From positions 62,001-126,000 of the forward strand of contig NZ_BCTR01000006.1 in assembly GCF_002091475.1 (NCBI RefSeq): a DNA stretch of 64,000 bases, written 5' to 3'. Of the stretch, positions 52,436 through 61,458 are shown piece after piece (the first letter of the stretch is position 1; each line of letters starts with the position of its first letter). Origin of the DNA: Sphingomonas azotifigens NBRC 15497 (lineage in GTDB: Bacteria > Pseudomonadota > Alphaproteobacteria > Sphingomonadales > Sphingomonadaceae). The notes beneath the pieces are model-generated. The model was not told the DNA's origin. It searched no databases and worked only from the letters and a program-made list of their open reading frames with translations. The translations under genes were made by a program, and so were the position numbers.

Positions 52436-53936
52436 CTTCGAACGCCGTGAGTTCGCGCTCCAGCCGCAGCTGCTGGGTGGCGCGGACGCTGCCGGCGAGG
52501 AACGCCGTGCAGGCGGGTGCCGCGATCACCTGGCACGCCGCCACCCGCGCGCCACCGACGCGGTCGCGCCACAAGCTGGCGCCGGGGAGGAAGCTGTACT
52601 CGATCCCATTGCGGACGATCTGCTTGAGATCGCGGTAGCGCAGCCCCTGTTCGGTCACCGCGCGCAGATATTCGTTGGTCATGTCGCTGCGCGAGACGCC
52701 CTCGTCGTCGGTCGACAGCACCACCGGCACGCCCGCCTCGCGGTAGAGCGACAGCGGGTGCGCGGTGCCCTTCACGCCCAGGATCACCGCATTGCTGGTG
52801 AGGTTGATCTCCACCGCCACCTTCTCCCGGGCCATGCGGTGGAGCAGTGCGGGCGCATCCGTCTCATAGCTGATGTCCACGCCATGGCCGATCCGCCGCG
52901 CACCGGCGACCGCCACTGCATCGTGGATGTGGAATGCCAAGTCGCGGGGCGGGACCAAGCCGAGGGTGAGTTCGCCGGCATGGAGCGACAGCCGCACCGC
53001 CGGATAGCGCGCCTTGAGGAAGGCGAGCATCCGCATGTGCAGCGCATAATCGCGGACGGCGATCGGATCATGTTCGGGTGCGGCGATGTTGACGCCAACG
53101 AAGCGGGGGTCGGCCTGGGCCAGCGCGAAGCCCAGCGCCAGTTCGGCGAACACCTGTCGCGGCGCCAGCGTGCGGATCGCGGTGTAGAGATAGCGCATCT
53201 CCACGCCGCAGGCCGGGGCAGGGGAGGCGCCGCTACAGCCGTCGATCATGGCGGCGTCGCGCTCGAACGCGTCATAATCGGCGCGGGTGGCAGCCACTGC
53301 CTGGGGAAGCAGCGGTTCCAGCTTCGCCAGCATCCCGGCGAAATCATCGGCATCGCCCTCACCGACCTGCGAGACCAGCGCCATCGCCGCGCGCGCGCCC
53401 GTGCTGAGCTCGACATAGCCGACATGGTCCGCCGCCGCCTGTTCGCGGGTCAGCGCGAACGTCCTCCCGGCATTGCCGCGGCTTGCGGGGCCAAAGGCGT
53501 CGAAGGTCGCGAAGAAGCGATCATAGCCCGACATGCGCGGGTCGCCGACGCCGCTCTCGAAACCGCGCGTCGAAATCGCGTCGATCATCCGGCTGTAGCG
53601 CGGGTAATTGCGCTCTAGCCCGGCGGCGGGGATGCGATTGGGGGCGTCGCAGGGCGGATCGACGATCCGATCGGTATCGGTGGCGATGCACAGGCCGGCT
53701 TCGCCCGCCCAGCGCAGGAAATCCTCGGCATAGATCGATCCGCCGCCATGATTGTGCAGATCGCCGCCCTTGGGCATCGCCTGGAGAAAGATGCGCAGCC
53801 GCGGCGGGCTGGCGGCGATGCGATCGAGATAGGCCGCGGTACGTGCCTCGGGCGAAAGCGGCTTGGTCGCCTGGGCCGATGCAGCCGCCGGCGCGATTCC
53901 CAGCAGCACTGCCGCACCCATTGCCCAAACCCGCAT
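52422..53936 (-). CDS. Exported adenosine deaminase
   Basis: 504 residues from ATG 53936 with a signal peptide (VLLGIAPAAASAQ). Zinc-site motifs are GGDLHNHGGGSIY, RLSLHAGE, IGHGVDISYE and VLSTDDEGVSRSDMTNEY, as in the adenosine deaminase/ADGF group. Bacterial adenosine deaminases are usually cytosolic and about 340 residues. This one is longer and exported, so it should deaminate adenosine in the periplasm. A third copy of the TTTTTGCAAC-N12-TCATTGC element lies 69-99 bp upstream. Confidence 0.9.
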   Translation of the reverse strand: MRVWAMGAAVLLGIAPAAASAQATKPLSPEARTAAYLDRIAASPPRLRIFLQAMPKGGDLHNHGGGSIYAEDFLRWAGEAGLCIATDTDRIVDPPCDAPNRIPAAGLERNYPRYSRMIDAISTRGFESGVGDPRMSGYDRFFATFDAFGPASRGNAGRTFALTREQAAADHVGYVELSTGARAAMALVSQVGEGDADDFAGMLAKLEPLLPQAVAATRADYDAFERDAAMIDGCSGASPAPACGVEMRYLYTAIRTLAPRQVFAELALGFALAQADPRFVGVNIAAPEHDPIAVRDYALHMRMLAFLKARYPAVRLSLHAGELTLGLVPPRDLAFHIHDAVAVAGARRIGHGVDISYETDAPALLHRMAREKVAVEINLTSNAVILGVKGTAHPLSLYREAGVPVVLSTDDEGVSRSDMTNEYLRAVTEQGLRYRDLKQIVRNGIEYSFLPGASLWRDRVGGARVAACQVIAAPACTAFLAGSVRATQQLRLERELTAFEAIPR

Positions 53937-54004
53937 CGTCGATCCCCCATCTGCCCACCCCGGGCGCCGTGGGAGACATCGCGGGCTGGCGGTGGAAAGC
54001 AACC

Positions 54005-54035
54005 GCAATGATCCGCACGATATGTTGCAAAAATG
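54005..54035 (-). promoter_or_regulatory. Candidate LysR-type operator, copy 3
   Basis: On the minus strand CATTTTTGCAAC-N12-TCATTGCGGTT, identical in core and spacing to copies 1 and 2. It sits between the adenosine deaminase (starts 53936) and the divergent redox operon (starts 54151). Confidence 0.6.
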
Positions 54036-54150
54036 CGCGCGAGCCCGGGTCTGCGGGTGCGCACATTTTTCGAGCACCTCGTGCCGTAAACGGCACTGGA
54101 CGCGCACGCCCCGCCAGATCAATCCCTGCAACATCTTCCGATTTGGACCA

Positions 54151-56619
54151 ATGCATGGCCTTCCACGACCTCCCCCTTTGCCGTGGCCCGCTGCCGTGAG
54201 CGGGGTGGTGCGCCTTGGCTGGGGCGCCCTGGCGGCGAGCACGGCGCTTGCAGCGGGCGTGATCGTCGCGCGGGCGAACGGCATGGGCCCGCAGGCGCAG
54301 CAGGCGGCGGAGCACGCCCGCGCCGCGACCGATCTGCTCGGCCAATATTGTTCGCGCTGCCATAATGACGACGACAAGGTCGGCCGCTTCTCGATCGATG
54401 CGCTGCGCGGCGACGATGTGCTGATCGGCAAGCATGCCGACGAATGGGAGAAGGTGCTCCGCCGCACCAGCCTTGGCGAGATGCCGCCGCTGAACAAGCC
54501 GCAGCCCGATCCGGCGGCGCGCGCGGCATTCGTCCATTGGCTGCAAGGCGCGCTCGACGGCTATGCGGCGGCGCATCCCGATCCGGGCCGGGCGACGCTC
54601 CGCCGGCTCAACCGCGTCGAATATGCCAATGCGGTGCGCGATCTGCTGGCGCTCCAGGTCGATGTCAGTCGCGAACTGCCGCAGGACAATTCGGGCTATG
54701 GCTTCGACAATATCGCCGATGTGCTGAGCGTCTCGCCGACGCTGATGGAACGCTATGTCGCGGTCTCGGGCAAGGTGGCGCGGCTCGCCACCGGGCTGGG
54801 CTCGGCGCGACCGTTCGTGACGTCGTTCGAGCTGCCCAAGGACGGCTCGATCATGAACAGCGGCCGCCCGGCCTATAACGAGCGCGCTGGCGACGACCTG
54901 CCGCTGGGATCGCGCGGCGGCGGGATATTCTCCTATTACGCCCGCCATGACGGCAGCTATGTGATCAGCGGCTGGCTCAATGCCAACACCAACAACGAAA
55001 CCGATCGGCTGAAGGAAGACAAGGTCAGCGTGCGTGTGCCGCTCAAGGCGGGCGCGCACCGGATCGGGATGACTTTCCACCGGCAACTTGCGCCCGACGA
55101 GACCGTGCAGACGCTGCGCAACGACCTCGACAAGGTACCGCTGCCGGTCGATCCGCCGAAGATGCTGTCGCTCGACATCCTTGTCGACGGCAAGCGCGTG
55201 CAGCAGATCCGCGTGCCTTCCTACCGGATGTCGCCGCGTTACTCGCAGCAGAATTTCCCGCGCGACGTGCTCCAGATTGACGTCGAGGGGCCGTTCGACG
55301 CGAAGGGCGGGGGCGATACGCCCAGCCGCGCGCGCATCTTCCTGTGCCGGCCGAAACGGGCGTCAGCAGAAGCAGCCTGCGCGCGGACCATCCTCACCGC
55401 GCTCGTCCACCGCGCCTATCGCCGCCCGGTCACCGAGGCGGACCTGGCGCCGCTGCTGCGCATCTATGCGGGCGAACGCGCGGCGAGCGACTTCGAGCAC
55501 GGTATCGAAGCCGCGCTGGAGGCGATCCTCGTCTCGCCGCATTTCCTGTTCCTGGTCGAGCAGGACCCCGCCGGCAGCGCGCCGGGCAGCGTCCATCCGG
55601 TGAGCGACCTCGAACTGGCATCGCGCCTGTCCTTCTTCCTGTGGAGCAGCATCCCCGACGACACGCTGCTCGCCGTGGCCGAGCGGGGCGAGCTGAAGCG
55701 GCCGGGCGTGCTCGATGCGCAGGTCGCGCGCATGCTCGCCGATCCCAAGTCGGAGGCGCTGACCCGCAATTTCGCCGGCCAGTGGCTCTATCTGCGCAAC
55801 CTCGACCAGCAGCGCCCAGACATCACGATCTTCCCCGATTTCGACGCACGGCTGCGCGCGGCGATGGCGCGCGAGACCGAGATGCTGTTCAGCCACGTGC
55901 TGCACACCAACCGCAGCGTGCTGGATTTCATCGCGGCGGACTATACCTTCCTCAACCAGCGGCTGGCCGAACATTATGGCATCGCCGGCGTGCGCGGCAC
56001 GGCGTTCCGGCAGGTGCGGCTCGATCCGGCCTGGCATCGCGGTGGGCTGCTCGGGCAGGCGAGCATCCTCACGGTCACCTCCTATGGCAACCACACCTCG
56101 GTGGTGAAGCGCGGCAAGTGGATCCTCGACAATCTGCTCGCCGCGCCGCCGCCGGCGCCGCCGCCCGACGTGCCCGCGCTGCAGGCGGTGCATAACGGCC
56201 GCCTGCTCACCGCGCGCGAGCAGCTGGAGCTGCACCGCGCCAATCCGGTCTGCGCCTCCTGCCATGTGAAGATGGACCCGCTGGGCTTCGCGCTCGAGAA
56301 TTTCGATGCGGTGGGCGCCTATCGGACCACGGATGTCGGCCAGACCATCGATGCCTCGGCGGTGCTGCCCGACGGCACCCGCTTTGCCGGGATCGACGGG
56401 CTCCAGCAGATCCTGCTGGCGCGCAAGGACGAGTTCACCGGTGCCTTCACCCAGCGCCTGCTCACCTATGCGCTCGGCCGCGGGCTAGGCGGGCAGGACA
56501 TGCCGACGGTCCGCAAGGTTGCGCGGACGGCGGCGGCCGACGGCTACCGCATTCAGACGATCGTCCGGGGCATCGTGACCAGCGACCCCTTCCTCCTGCG
56601 AAAGACCCCTGCGCGATGA
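54151..56619 (+). CDS. DUF1592-family dihaem c-type protein
   Basis: 822 residues from ATG 54151. One N-terminal membrane/leader segment (LGWGALAASTALAAGVIV), then a cytochrome-c-like domain with haem motif CSRCH (in LLGQYCSRCHNDDDK). DUF1587/DUF1592/DUF1588/DUF1585 blocks follow, including RLNRVEYANAVRDLL, ASRLSFFLWSSIPDD and a second haem motif CASCH in VCASCHVKMDPLGFALENFD. These multidomain proteins are common in planctomycetes and occur in sphingomonads with DUF1552; no function is known. First gene of a five-gene row. Confidence 0.88.
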   Translation: MHGLPRPPPLPWPAAVSGVVRLGWGALAASTALAAGVIVARANGMGPQAQQAAEHARAATDLLGQYCSRCHNDDDKVGRFSIDALRGDDVLIGKHADEWEKVLRRTSLGEMPPLNKPQPDPAARAAFVHWLQGALDGYAAAHPDPGRATLRRLNRVEYANAVRDLLALQVDVSRELPQDNSGYGFDNIADVLSVSPTLMERYVAVSGKVARLATGLGSARPFVTSFELPKDGSIMNSGRPAYNERAGDDLPLGSRGGGIFSYYARHDGSYVISGWLNANTNNETDRLKEDKVSVRVPLKAGAHRIGMTFHRQLAPDETVQTLRNDLDKVPLPVDPPKMLSLDILVDGKRVQQIRVPSYRMSPRYSQQNFPRDVLQIDVEGPFDAKGGGDTPSRARIFLCRPKRASAEAACARTILTALVHRAYRRPVTEADLAPLLRIYAGERAASDFEHGIEAALEAILVSPHFLFLVEQDPAGSAPGSVHPVSDLELASRLSFFLWSSIPDDTLLAVAERGELKRPGVLDAQVARMLADPKSEALTRNFAGQWLYLRNLDQQRPDITIFPDFDARLRAAMARETEMLFSHVLHTNRSVLDFIAADYTFLNQRLAEHYGIAGVRGTAFRQVRLDPAWHRGGLLGQASILTVTSYGNHTSVVKRGKWILDNLLAAPPPAPPPDVPALQAVHNGRLLTAREQLELHRANPVCASCHVKMDPLGFALENFDAVGAYRTTDVGQTIDASAVLPDGTRFAGIDGLQQILLARKDEFTGAFTQRLLTYALGRGLGGQDMPTVRKVARTAAADGYRIQTIVRGIVTSDPFLLRKTPAR

Positions 56620-57956
56620 GGATCCTTCGAACGCCGCTCAGCCGCCGCACCCTGCTCCGCGGCGCCGGCACGACGGTGGCGCTGCCGTTCCTGGAGGCGA
56701 TGATGCCCTCCGCCCGGGCGGCGGACGTGGCGGCGCGGCCCAAACGACTGCAGATCTTCTACACGCCCAACGGCATGATGATGGAGCAGTTTCGCCCCTC
56801 GGCGTCGGCCCAGGGCTTCGCGCTGCCGCCCACGCTGGAGCCGCTTGCCGCGCACCGGCAACGGCTTGCCGTCATCAGCGGGCTCGGCCATCCGAGCGCG
56901 GCGGCGATGGGCGATCGCCCCGCCGGGCATGGGCGTTCGTGCCCTGCCTTCCTCACCGGCACGCATGTGCGGCAGACCGAAGGGACGGACATCCGCTGCA
57001 ACGTCTCGGTCGATCAGGTCTATGCCCGGCATCTCGGCGACGCCACCCAGCTCCCGTCGCTGGAGCTGGGCATCGACCAGGCGAGCCTGCTCGGCAGCTG
57101 CGACATCGGCTATAGCTGCGCCTATACCAACGGCATTTCGTGGCTGAGCCCCACCGTGCCGCTGCCGGTGGCGGCCAATCCGCGCGAGGTGTTCGAGCGG
57201 CTGTTCGGCGACGGCGATGCGCTCGATGCCGGCAGCCGCCTCGCCCAGGCGCGGCGCCAGACGAGCATCCTCGATTTCGTCCGCGACGATACCGTGCGGC
57301 TCGCCGGCCAGCTCGGCGCCGAGGACAGGCACAAGCTCGACGAATATCTGGAAGCCACCCGCGACATCGAGCGCCGCATCCAGAAGGCGGGCAGCGCGCC
57401 GGCGGGCGATCCGCGCGGGGCCATCGAGCGGCCGGCGGGCATTCCCGACACGTTCGACCAGCATGTCCGGCTGATGATCGACCTGCAGGTGCTGGCCATG
57501 CAGGCCGACATCACCCGCGTCGGCAGCTTCATGATCGGCCGTGAGATCAGCAACCGCACCTATCCCGAGATCGGCGTGCCGGATTCACACCACATGCTCA
57601 GCCACCATGGCGACAATCCGGAGAAGAAGGCCAAGCTCGCCCGGATCAACCGCTACCATATGGAATATTTCGCCTATTATCTCGATCGGATGGCGGCGGT
57701 GAAGGACGGGGAGGGGAGCCTGCTCGATCGCACGATCGTGCTGCGCGGATCGGCGTTCGGCGATCCCAACGTCCATGATCACATGGACCTGCCCGTGATC
57801 GTCGCCGGCGGGCTGGTGCAGGGCGATACCCATGTCCGCGTCGAGGCGGGGACAACAATGTCGAACCTGCTGCTCGCCGCGCTGCAGGCGCTCGACGTGC
57901 CGGCGACCGGCTTCGGCGACAGCGCGGGCACGCTGCCGGGCGTCTTCCGTGCCTGA
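56616..57956 (+). CDS. DUF1552 protein with Tat leader
   Basis: 446 residues. The twin-arginine leader is SRRTLLRGAGTTVALPFLEA. The body is DUF1552 (RLQIFYTPNGMMMEQF, GHGRSCPAFLTGTH, DSHHMLSHHG), related to the DUF1501/sulfatase-like fold. It is always seen beside DUF1592 partners. Tat export suggests that it folds around a cofactor before secretion. Coupled to the previous gene by ATGA. Confidence 0.88.
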   Translation: MRILRTPLSRRTLLRGAGTTVALPFLEAMMPSARAADVAARPKRLQIFYTPNGMMMEQFRPSASAQGFALPPTLEPLAAHRQRLAVISGLGHPSAAAMGDRPAGHGRSCPAFLTGTHVRQTEGTDIRCNVSVDQVYARHLGDATQLPSLELGIDQASLLGSCDIGYSCAYTNGISWLSPTVPLPVAANPREVFERLFGDGDALDAGSRLAQARRQTSILDFVRDDTVRLAGQLGAEDRHKLDEYLEATRDIERRIQKAGSAPAGDPRGAIERPAGIPDTFDQHVRLMIDLQVLAMQADITRVGSFMIGREISNRTYPEIGVPDSHHMLSHHGDNPEKKAKLARINRYHMEYFAYYLDRMAAVKDGEGSLLDRTIVLRGSAFGDPNVHDHMDLPVIVAGGLVQGDTHVRVEAGTTMSNLLLAALQALDVPATGFGDSAGTLPGVFRA

Positions 57957-59364
57957 GCGCTGGCTGCGCGTCTTCGCCGTCGCCGGGGTTGCGCTGGGTT
58001 GCGTGCTGGCGCCGGCGCATGCGTCCGATGGCGGTGGTCTGGCCGAGGCGATCCGTGCCAACGACGTCGCCGCTCTGGAAGCTGCACTGGCAGGGCACGC
58101 CGACGTGAATGCCCGGCTCGATTTCGGGGCGACGCCGCTCGCCTTGGCAGTGAACACGCAGAACCCGGCTTTGGTCTCGGCCCTGCTGGCGAAGGGGGCC
58201 AATCCCAGCCTTGCCGATGCCGATGGCGTCACGCCGCTCGCCCTCGGCTGCGAACTGGGCGGCGCGGAGATCGTATCGCGGCTGCTCGACGCGCATGCCG
58301 ATATCCGCGCGGCCGCGCCCGACGGCACGACGCCGCTACACCTCTGCGCCCGCTATGGCCCCGCCGGGGCGGTGGCGCGGATGCTGGCGGCGGGACTCAA
58401 GCCGGATCGCGTCGACGCGCGCGGCCAGACCCCGTTGATGTGGGCCGCCGCTGCCGGCCGCACCGAGGCGATGGCGCTGCTCCTCAAGGCAGGGGCGGAC
58501 GTCAACCGCGTCACGCCGGGCGGCTTCACGCCGCTGTTCTTCGCGATCAAGAGCGGCCGGGCCGCGGCGACCACGATGTTGCTCGACGCGGGCGCCGATG
58601 CCGCGCATCGCGGGCCCGAGCATAGCAGCGCGCTGCAGCTCGCGCTGTACCAGCACAACCTCGCTGCCGCCGCGCTGCTCGCGGCGCGCGGTGCCGATCT
58701 CGCCGAACGCGATCGCAATGGCGACCAGCCGCTCCACCTTGCCGCCGCGGCCGGAGACGCCACGTTGGTCCGGCTGTTGCTGCAGAAGGGTGCCGACCCG
58801 AACGCCCTGACCGGGCCGTCGCGCATCACCTGGGTGACCGAAGCCAATTTCGGCCGCGCGCCGCCGCCGGTGCCGCCCACGCCGCCGCTGCTCGTCGCGG
58901 CGCAGAATGGCCGTACGGAAGCGATGCAATTGCTGCTGGCGGCGGGCGCCAACCCGCGCTTCGTCGCTGCCGACGGCACCAATATCGTCCTGGCCGCCGC
59001 CAGGGGCGGGAGCGATGCGGCGCTCGTGCTGGCATTGACGCTTGCTCCCGACGCGAATGTCGCGGATGCTGGCGGGGCGACGGCGTTGCATCTGCTCGTC
59101 TCGGGCGGCATGCACCCGGCGTTCGTCGCGATGCTGCAAACGCTGGCGCGCCACGGTGCGCGCTGGGACATCCCCAATGCCGCCGGCTATACTGCCGGCG
59201 CGGTGGCGGTGAACGGGCTGACGGAGGTGAAGATGGCGTTTCTCTCGGTCTATCCCGAAGCTGCCGCCGCGACGCTGCCCGCGTCGCGCGAAGCGCCGCC
59301 CAAGCCGCCCGTGTCCGCGGGTGCGCCGGTCTCTGGTGCTGCCCGATCCACTCCAACGAACTGA
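57949..59364 (+). CDS. Periplasmic ankyrin-repeat protein
   Basis: 471 residues from GTG 57949, overlapping the DUF1552 gene by 8 bp. Signal peptide (VFAVAGVALGCVLAPAHAS), then about ten ankyrin repeats (ATPLALAVNTQNPALVSALL; QTPLMWAAAAGRTEAMALLL; DQPLHLAAAAGDATLVRLLL) and a Pro/Ala-rich tail. Ankyrin repeats bind other proteins, so this may scaffold the DUF1592/DUF1552 pair. Confidence 0.9.
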   Translation: MPERWLRVFAVAGVALGCVLAPAHASDGGGLAEAIRANDVAALEAALAGHADVNARLDFGATPLALAVNTQNPALVSALLAKGANPSLADADGVTPLALGCELGGAEIVSRLLDAHADIRAAAPDGTTPLHLCARYGPAGAVARMLAAGLKPDRVDARGQTPLMWAAAAGRTEAMALLLKAGADVNRVTPGGFTPLFFAIKSGRAAATTMLLDAGADAAHRGPEHSSALQLALYQHNLAAAALLAARGADLAERDRNGDQPLHLAAAAGDATLVRLLLQKGADPNALTGPSRITWVTEANFGRAPPPVPPTPPLLVAAQNGRTEAMQLLLAAGANPRFVAADGTNIVLAAARGGSDAALVLALTLAPDANVADAGGATALHLLVSGGMHPAFVAMLQTLARHGARWDIPNAAGYTAGAVAVNGLTEVKMAFLSVYPEAAAATLPASREAPPKPPVSAGAPVSGAARSTPTN

Positions 59365-59376
59365 GGCCTATCGCTG

Positions 59377-59841
59377 ATGACCAAGATCAAGATTCTCTGT
59401 GCGGTGTCCTGCGTGGCGCTGCTGGCCGCGGCTTCGGCACCGGCGGCCGGGCCTTCCGCGGATAGCGTCGTTGCGGCGCGCAAGGCCGGTTTCAAGAAGA
59501 TCGGCGGCGCGATGAAGGCGATCCGCGACCAACTCGCCAGCGGTGGCACGAACAAGCCGGTCATGGTGAGCGCCGCCCAGACCATGGCGGCGACCGCGCG
59601 CGAACAGGCGAAGCTGTTCCCCGCCGGCACCGGCCCGGGCGCCGGCGTGAAGACCGATGCGCTTCCCGCGATCTGGAGCGATCGTGCCACCTTCGATGCA
59701 GCGATGAACCGACTGATCGCCGAATCGACGAAGCTCGCCACGGTCGCGGGCAGCGGCGACAGCGCGGCGATCACGGCCCAGCTGAAGGCAACCGGTGCCA
59801 CCTGCGCGGCCTGCCACAAGCAATTCCGCGCCGATAACTGA
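59377..59841 (+). CDS. Cytochrome c' (class II c-type cytochrome)
   Basis: 154 residues with a signal peptide (CVALLAAASAPAAG). Four-helix-bundle cytochrome c' pattern, with haem motif CAACHKQFR eleven residues from the C-terminus. Members carry electrons or bind NO. It starts 12 bp after the ankyrin gene. Confidence 0.92.
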   Translation: MTKIKILCAVSCVALLAAASAPAAGPSADSVVAARKAGFKKIGGAMKAIRDQLASGGTNKPVMVSAAQTMAATAREQAKLFPAGTGPGAGVKTDALPAIWSDRATFDAAMNRLIAESTKLATVAGSGDSAAITAQLKATGATCAACHKQFRADN

Positions 59842-59856
59842 GGCGAGCGCGCGGAA

Positions 59857-60543
59857 ATGGCTCGCTATCGGCCGGCGCAGGGGGAAACGGCGCGCGTACA
59901 GGTCTGGGACCTTCCCATCCGGCTGTTCCACTGGACGCTCGTCGTGCTGCTCGCCTTTTCCTGGTGGAGCGGCGAGCAGCACGACATGGAGCGCCATCGC
60001 CTCTCGGGCTATGCGATCCTGGCGCTGGTGGTGTTTCGCGTGCTCTGGGGCTTTGTCGGCGGGCGCACGGCGCGGTTCGCCCATTTTGTCCGCGGGCCGC
60101 GTGCGGCACTGGCGTATGTCCGAAGCATGCGCGGCGCGCGCGGACCGTCGGCGCCGGGGCACAACCCGATCGGCGGCTGGAGCGTGCTCCTCATGCTCGC
60201 CCTGGTGGCCGGCATGGTCGGCGCGGGCGTGTTCGCGGTCGACGTGGACGGGCTCGAATCGGGGCCGCTCGCCGACTTTGTGAGCTTCGAGCAGGGGCGG
60301 GCCGCCGCTTCGGTACATCATTTCCTGTTCAACCTGCTGCTCGCCGCGATTGCCCTGCACGTCGCGGCCATCGCCTTTTACCGCCTGTGGCTGCGTTATG
60401 ACCTGGTTTCGCCGATGCTCCATGGTCGCAGCGACAGGCATCGCGACGAGGGACCGCTGGGTGCGGCATGGTGGAAAGCGGTGTTGGCCTTGGCCATGGC
60501 GGTTGCGTGTGCGACTGCCGTCGCGCGGGGCTTTCGCTTCTAG
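59857..60543 (+). CDS. Cytochrome b561
   Basis: 228 residues with four membrane helices and haem-ligand histidines in IRLFHWTLVV, ERHRLSGY, SVHHFLFNLL and IALHVAAIAFY. It is a di-haem b561 that would exchange electrons between the quinone pool and the neighbouring cytochrome c'. Begins 15 bp after it and ends the row. Confidence 0.92.
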   Translation: MARYRPAQGETARVQVWDLPIRLFHWTLVVLLAFSWWSGEQHDMERHRLSGYAILALVVFRVLWGFVGGRTARFAHFVRGPRAALAYVRSMRGARGPSAPGHNPIGGWSVLLMLALVAGMVGAGVFAVDVDGLESGPLADFVSFEQGRAAASVHHFLFNLLLAAIALHVAAIAFYRLWLRYDLVSPMLHGRSDRHRDEGPLGAAWWKAVLALAMAVACATAVARGFRF

Positions 60544-60559
60544 AGGTGGTTGGTCGCCG

Positions 60560-60700
60560 CATGTGATGGAGTCGGTTTATCGCCATTGCAGCGGAAGGCG
60601 CCATGGGCCGGATTCTTCACGGCAGCACCAAGACCACGCACGCCATCCGAAGCGCGCTGCAGCGATCGCGAGTCTCGTAAAGCGGTGGCGATTTCCCGCG
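60560..60700 (+). pseudogene. Remnant of IS481-type transposase leader, copy 2
   Basis: From ATG 60603 the translation is MGRILHGSTKTTHAIRSALQ, soon ending at TAA. The preceding GTCGGTTTATCGCCATTGC and the coding part align with copy 1 at 25262-25390 by eye. Only the left end and about 30 codons survive. The remaining 60701-60982 shows no gene I can support. Confidence 0.7.
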
Positions 60701-60982
60701 CGCTCATCCCCCGCGCGTACATCGACACGGCATGCCGGGAGAATGATCCCCCGGATCCTTCTCCGATCCGGCCCGCTGTCGTCGAAGCCGCGAAACCGGC
60801 CGCTGCTCTTCGTCGATCCGCTGCGGGTCGAAGCTCGACTGGCGGTCCCGCGGTGCCATTTTCTGGATTGTCGTGAAAGAAGCGGCGCCGTGCTCACCGC
60901 CCGCCCGGAAGCGTGCTTCGTACCCAACCAACTCACCCCTGCAGACATCGACAGGACGCAGCAGGCAGGCTAATCACGCGTC

Positions 60983-61390
60983 GTGACCGCGCTTCGCCGC
61001 CTCTTGTTCCAGAACCGATGGCTGTCCGGCGCCTTGATCGCCGCTGCATTGGTGATGAAGGCGCTGTTGCCGGCCGGGTTCATGCCGATGGCGTCCGGCG
61101 GCACGGTGGTGCTCGGCTTCTGCTCCGGCTACGGTCCGAAGACGATGGCGGTGACGATCCCCGCGCGCGAGGACGGTTCCGGCTCCGGCGGCCAGGAGCA
61201 CGACAAGCACGAAATGCCCTGCGCCTTTGCCGGACTTGCGATGCCGGGGCTGGCGGCGGTCGACCCGTTGCTGCTGGTGCTGGCGATCGCCTTTCTGCTC
61301 GAGCGCGGCCTCCGTACCGTGCTCGCCATTCCGTTGGTCCAACGCGTTTATTTGCGGCCGCCGCTGCGAGGACCGCCGCTTCCCGCCTGA
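60983..61390 (+). CDS. DUF2946-like membrane protein
   Basis: 135 residues from GTG 60983. Hydrophobic N-terminal helix (LIAAALVMKALLPAGFMP), a conserved CSGYGPKTMAV segment, a His/Cys-bearing HDKHEMPCAFAGL and a second helix (LLLVLAIAFLL). This matches DUF2946, a short family usually upstream of TonB receptors and PepSY proteins, often linked to copper. The TonB receptor follows 68 bp later. Confidence 0.78.
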   Translation: MTALRRLLFQNRWLSGALIAAALVMKALLPAGFMPMASGGTVVLGFCSGYGPKTMAVTIPAREDGSGSGGQEHDKHEMPCAFAGLAMPGLAAVDPLLLVLAIAFLLERGLRTVLAIPLVQRVYLRPPLRGPPLPA

Positions 61391-61458
61391 CTCCGTCGTT
61401 CAACTTTCGTGCGAGCTGCGCCCGGCGCGGACTCGTGCGCTCGGATCGGGAAGATTTC

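Noticed and set aside
60701-60982. Continuation of the IS481 transposase after copy 2
   Set aside because: No frame gives DDE-type or integrase-core motifs; left unassigned.
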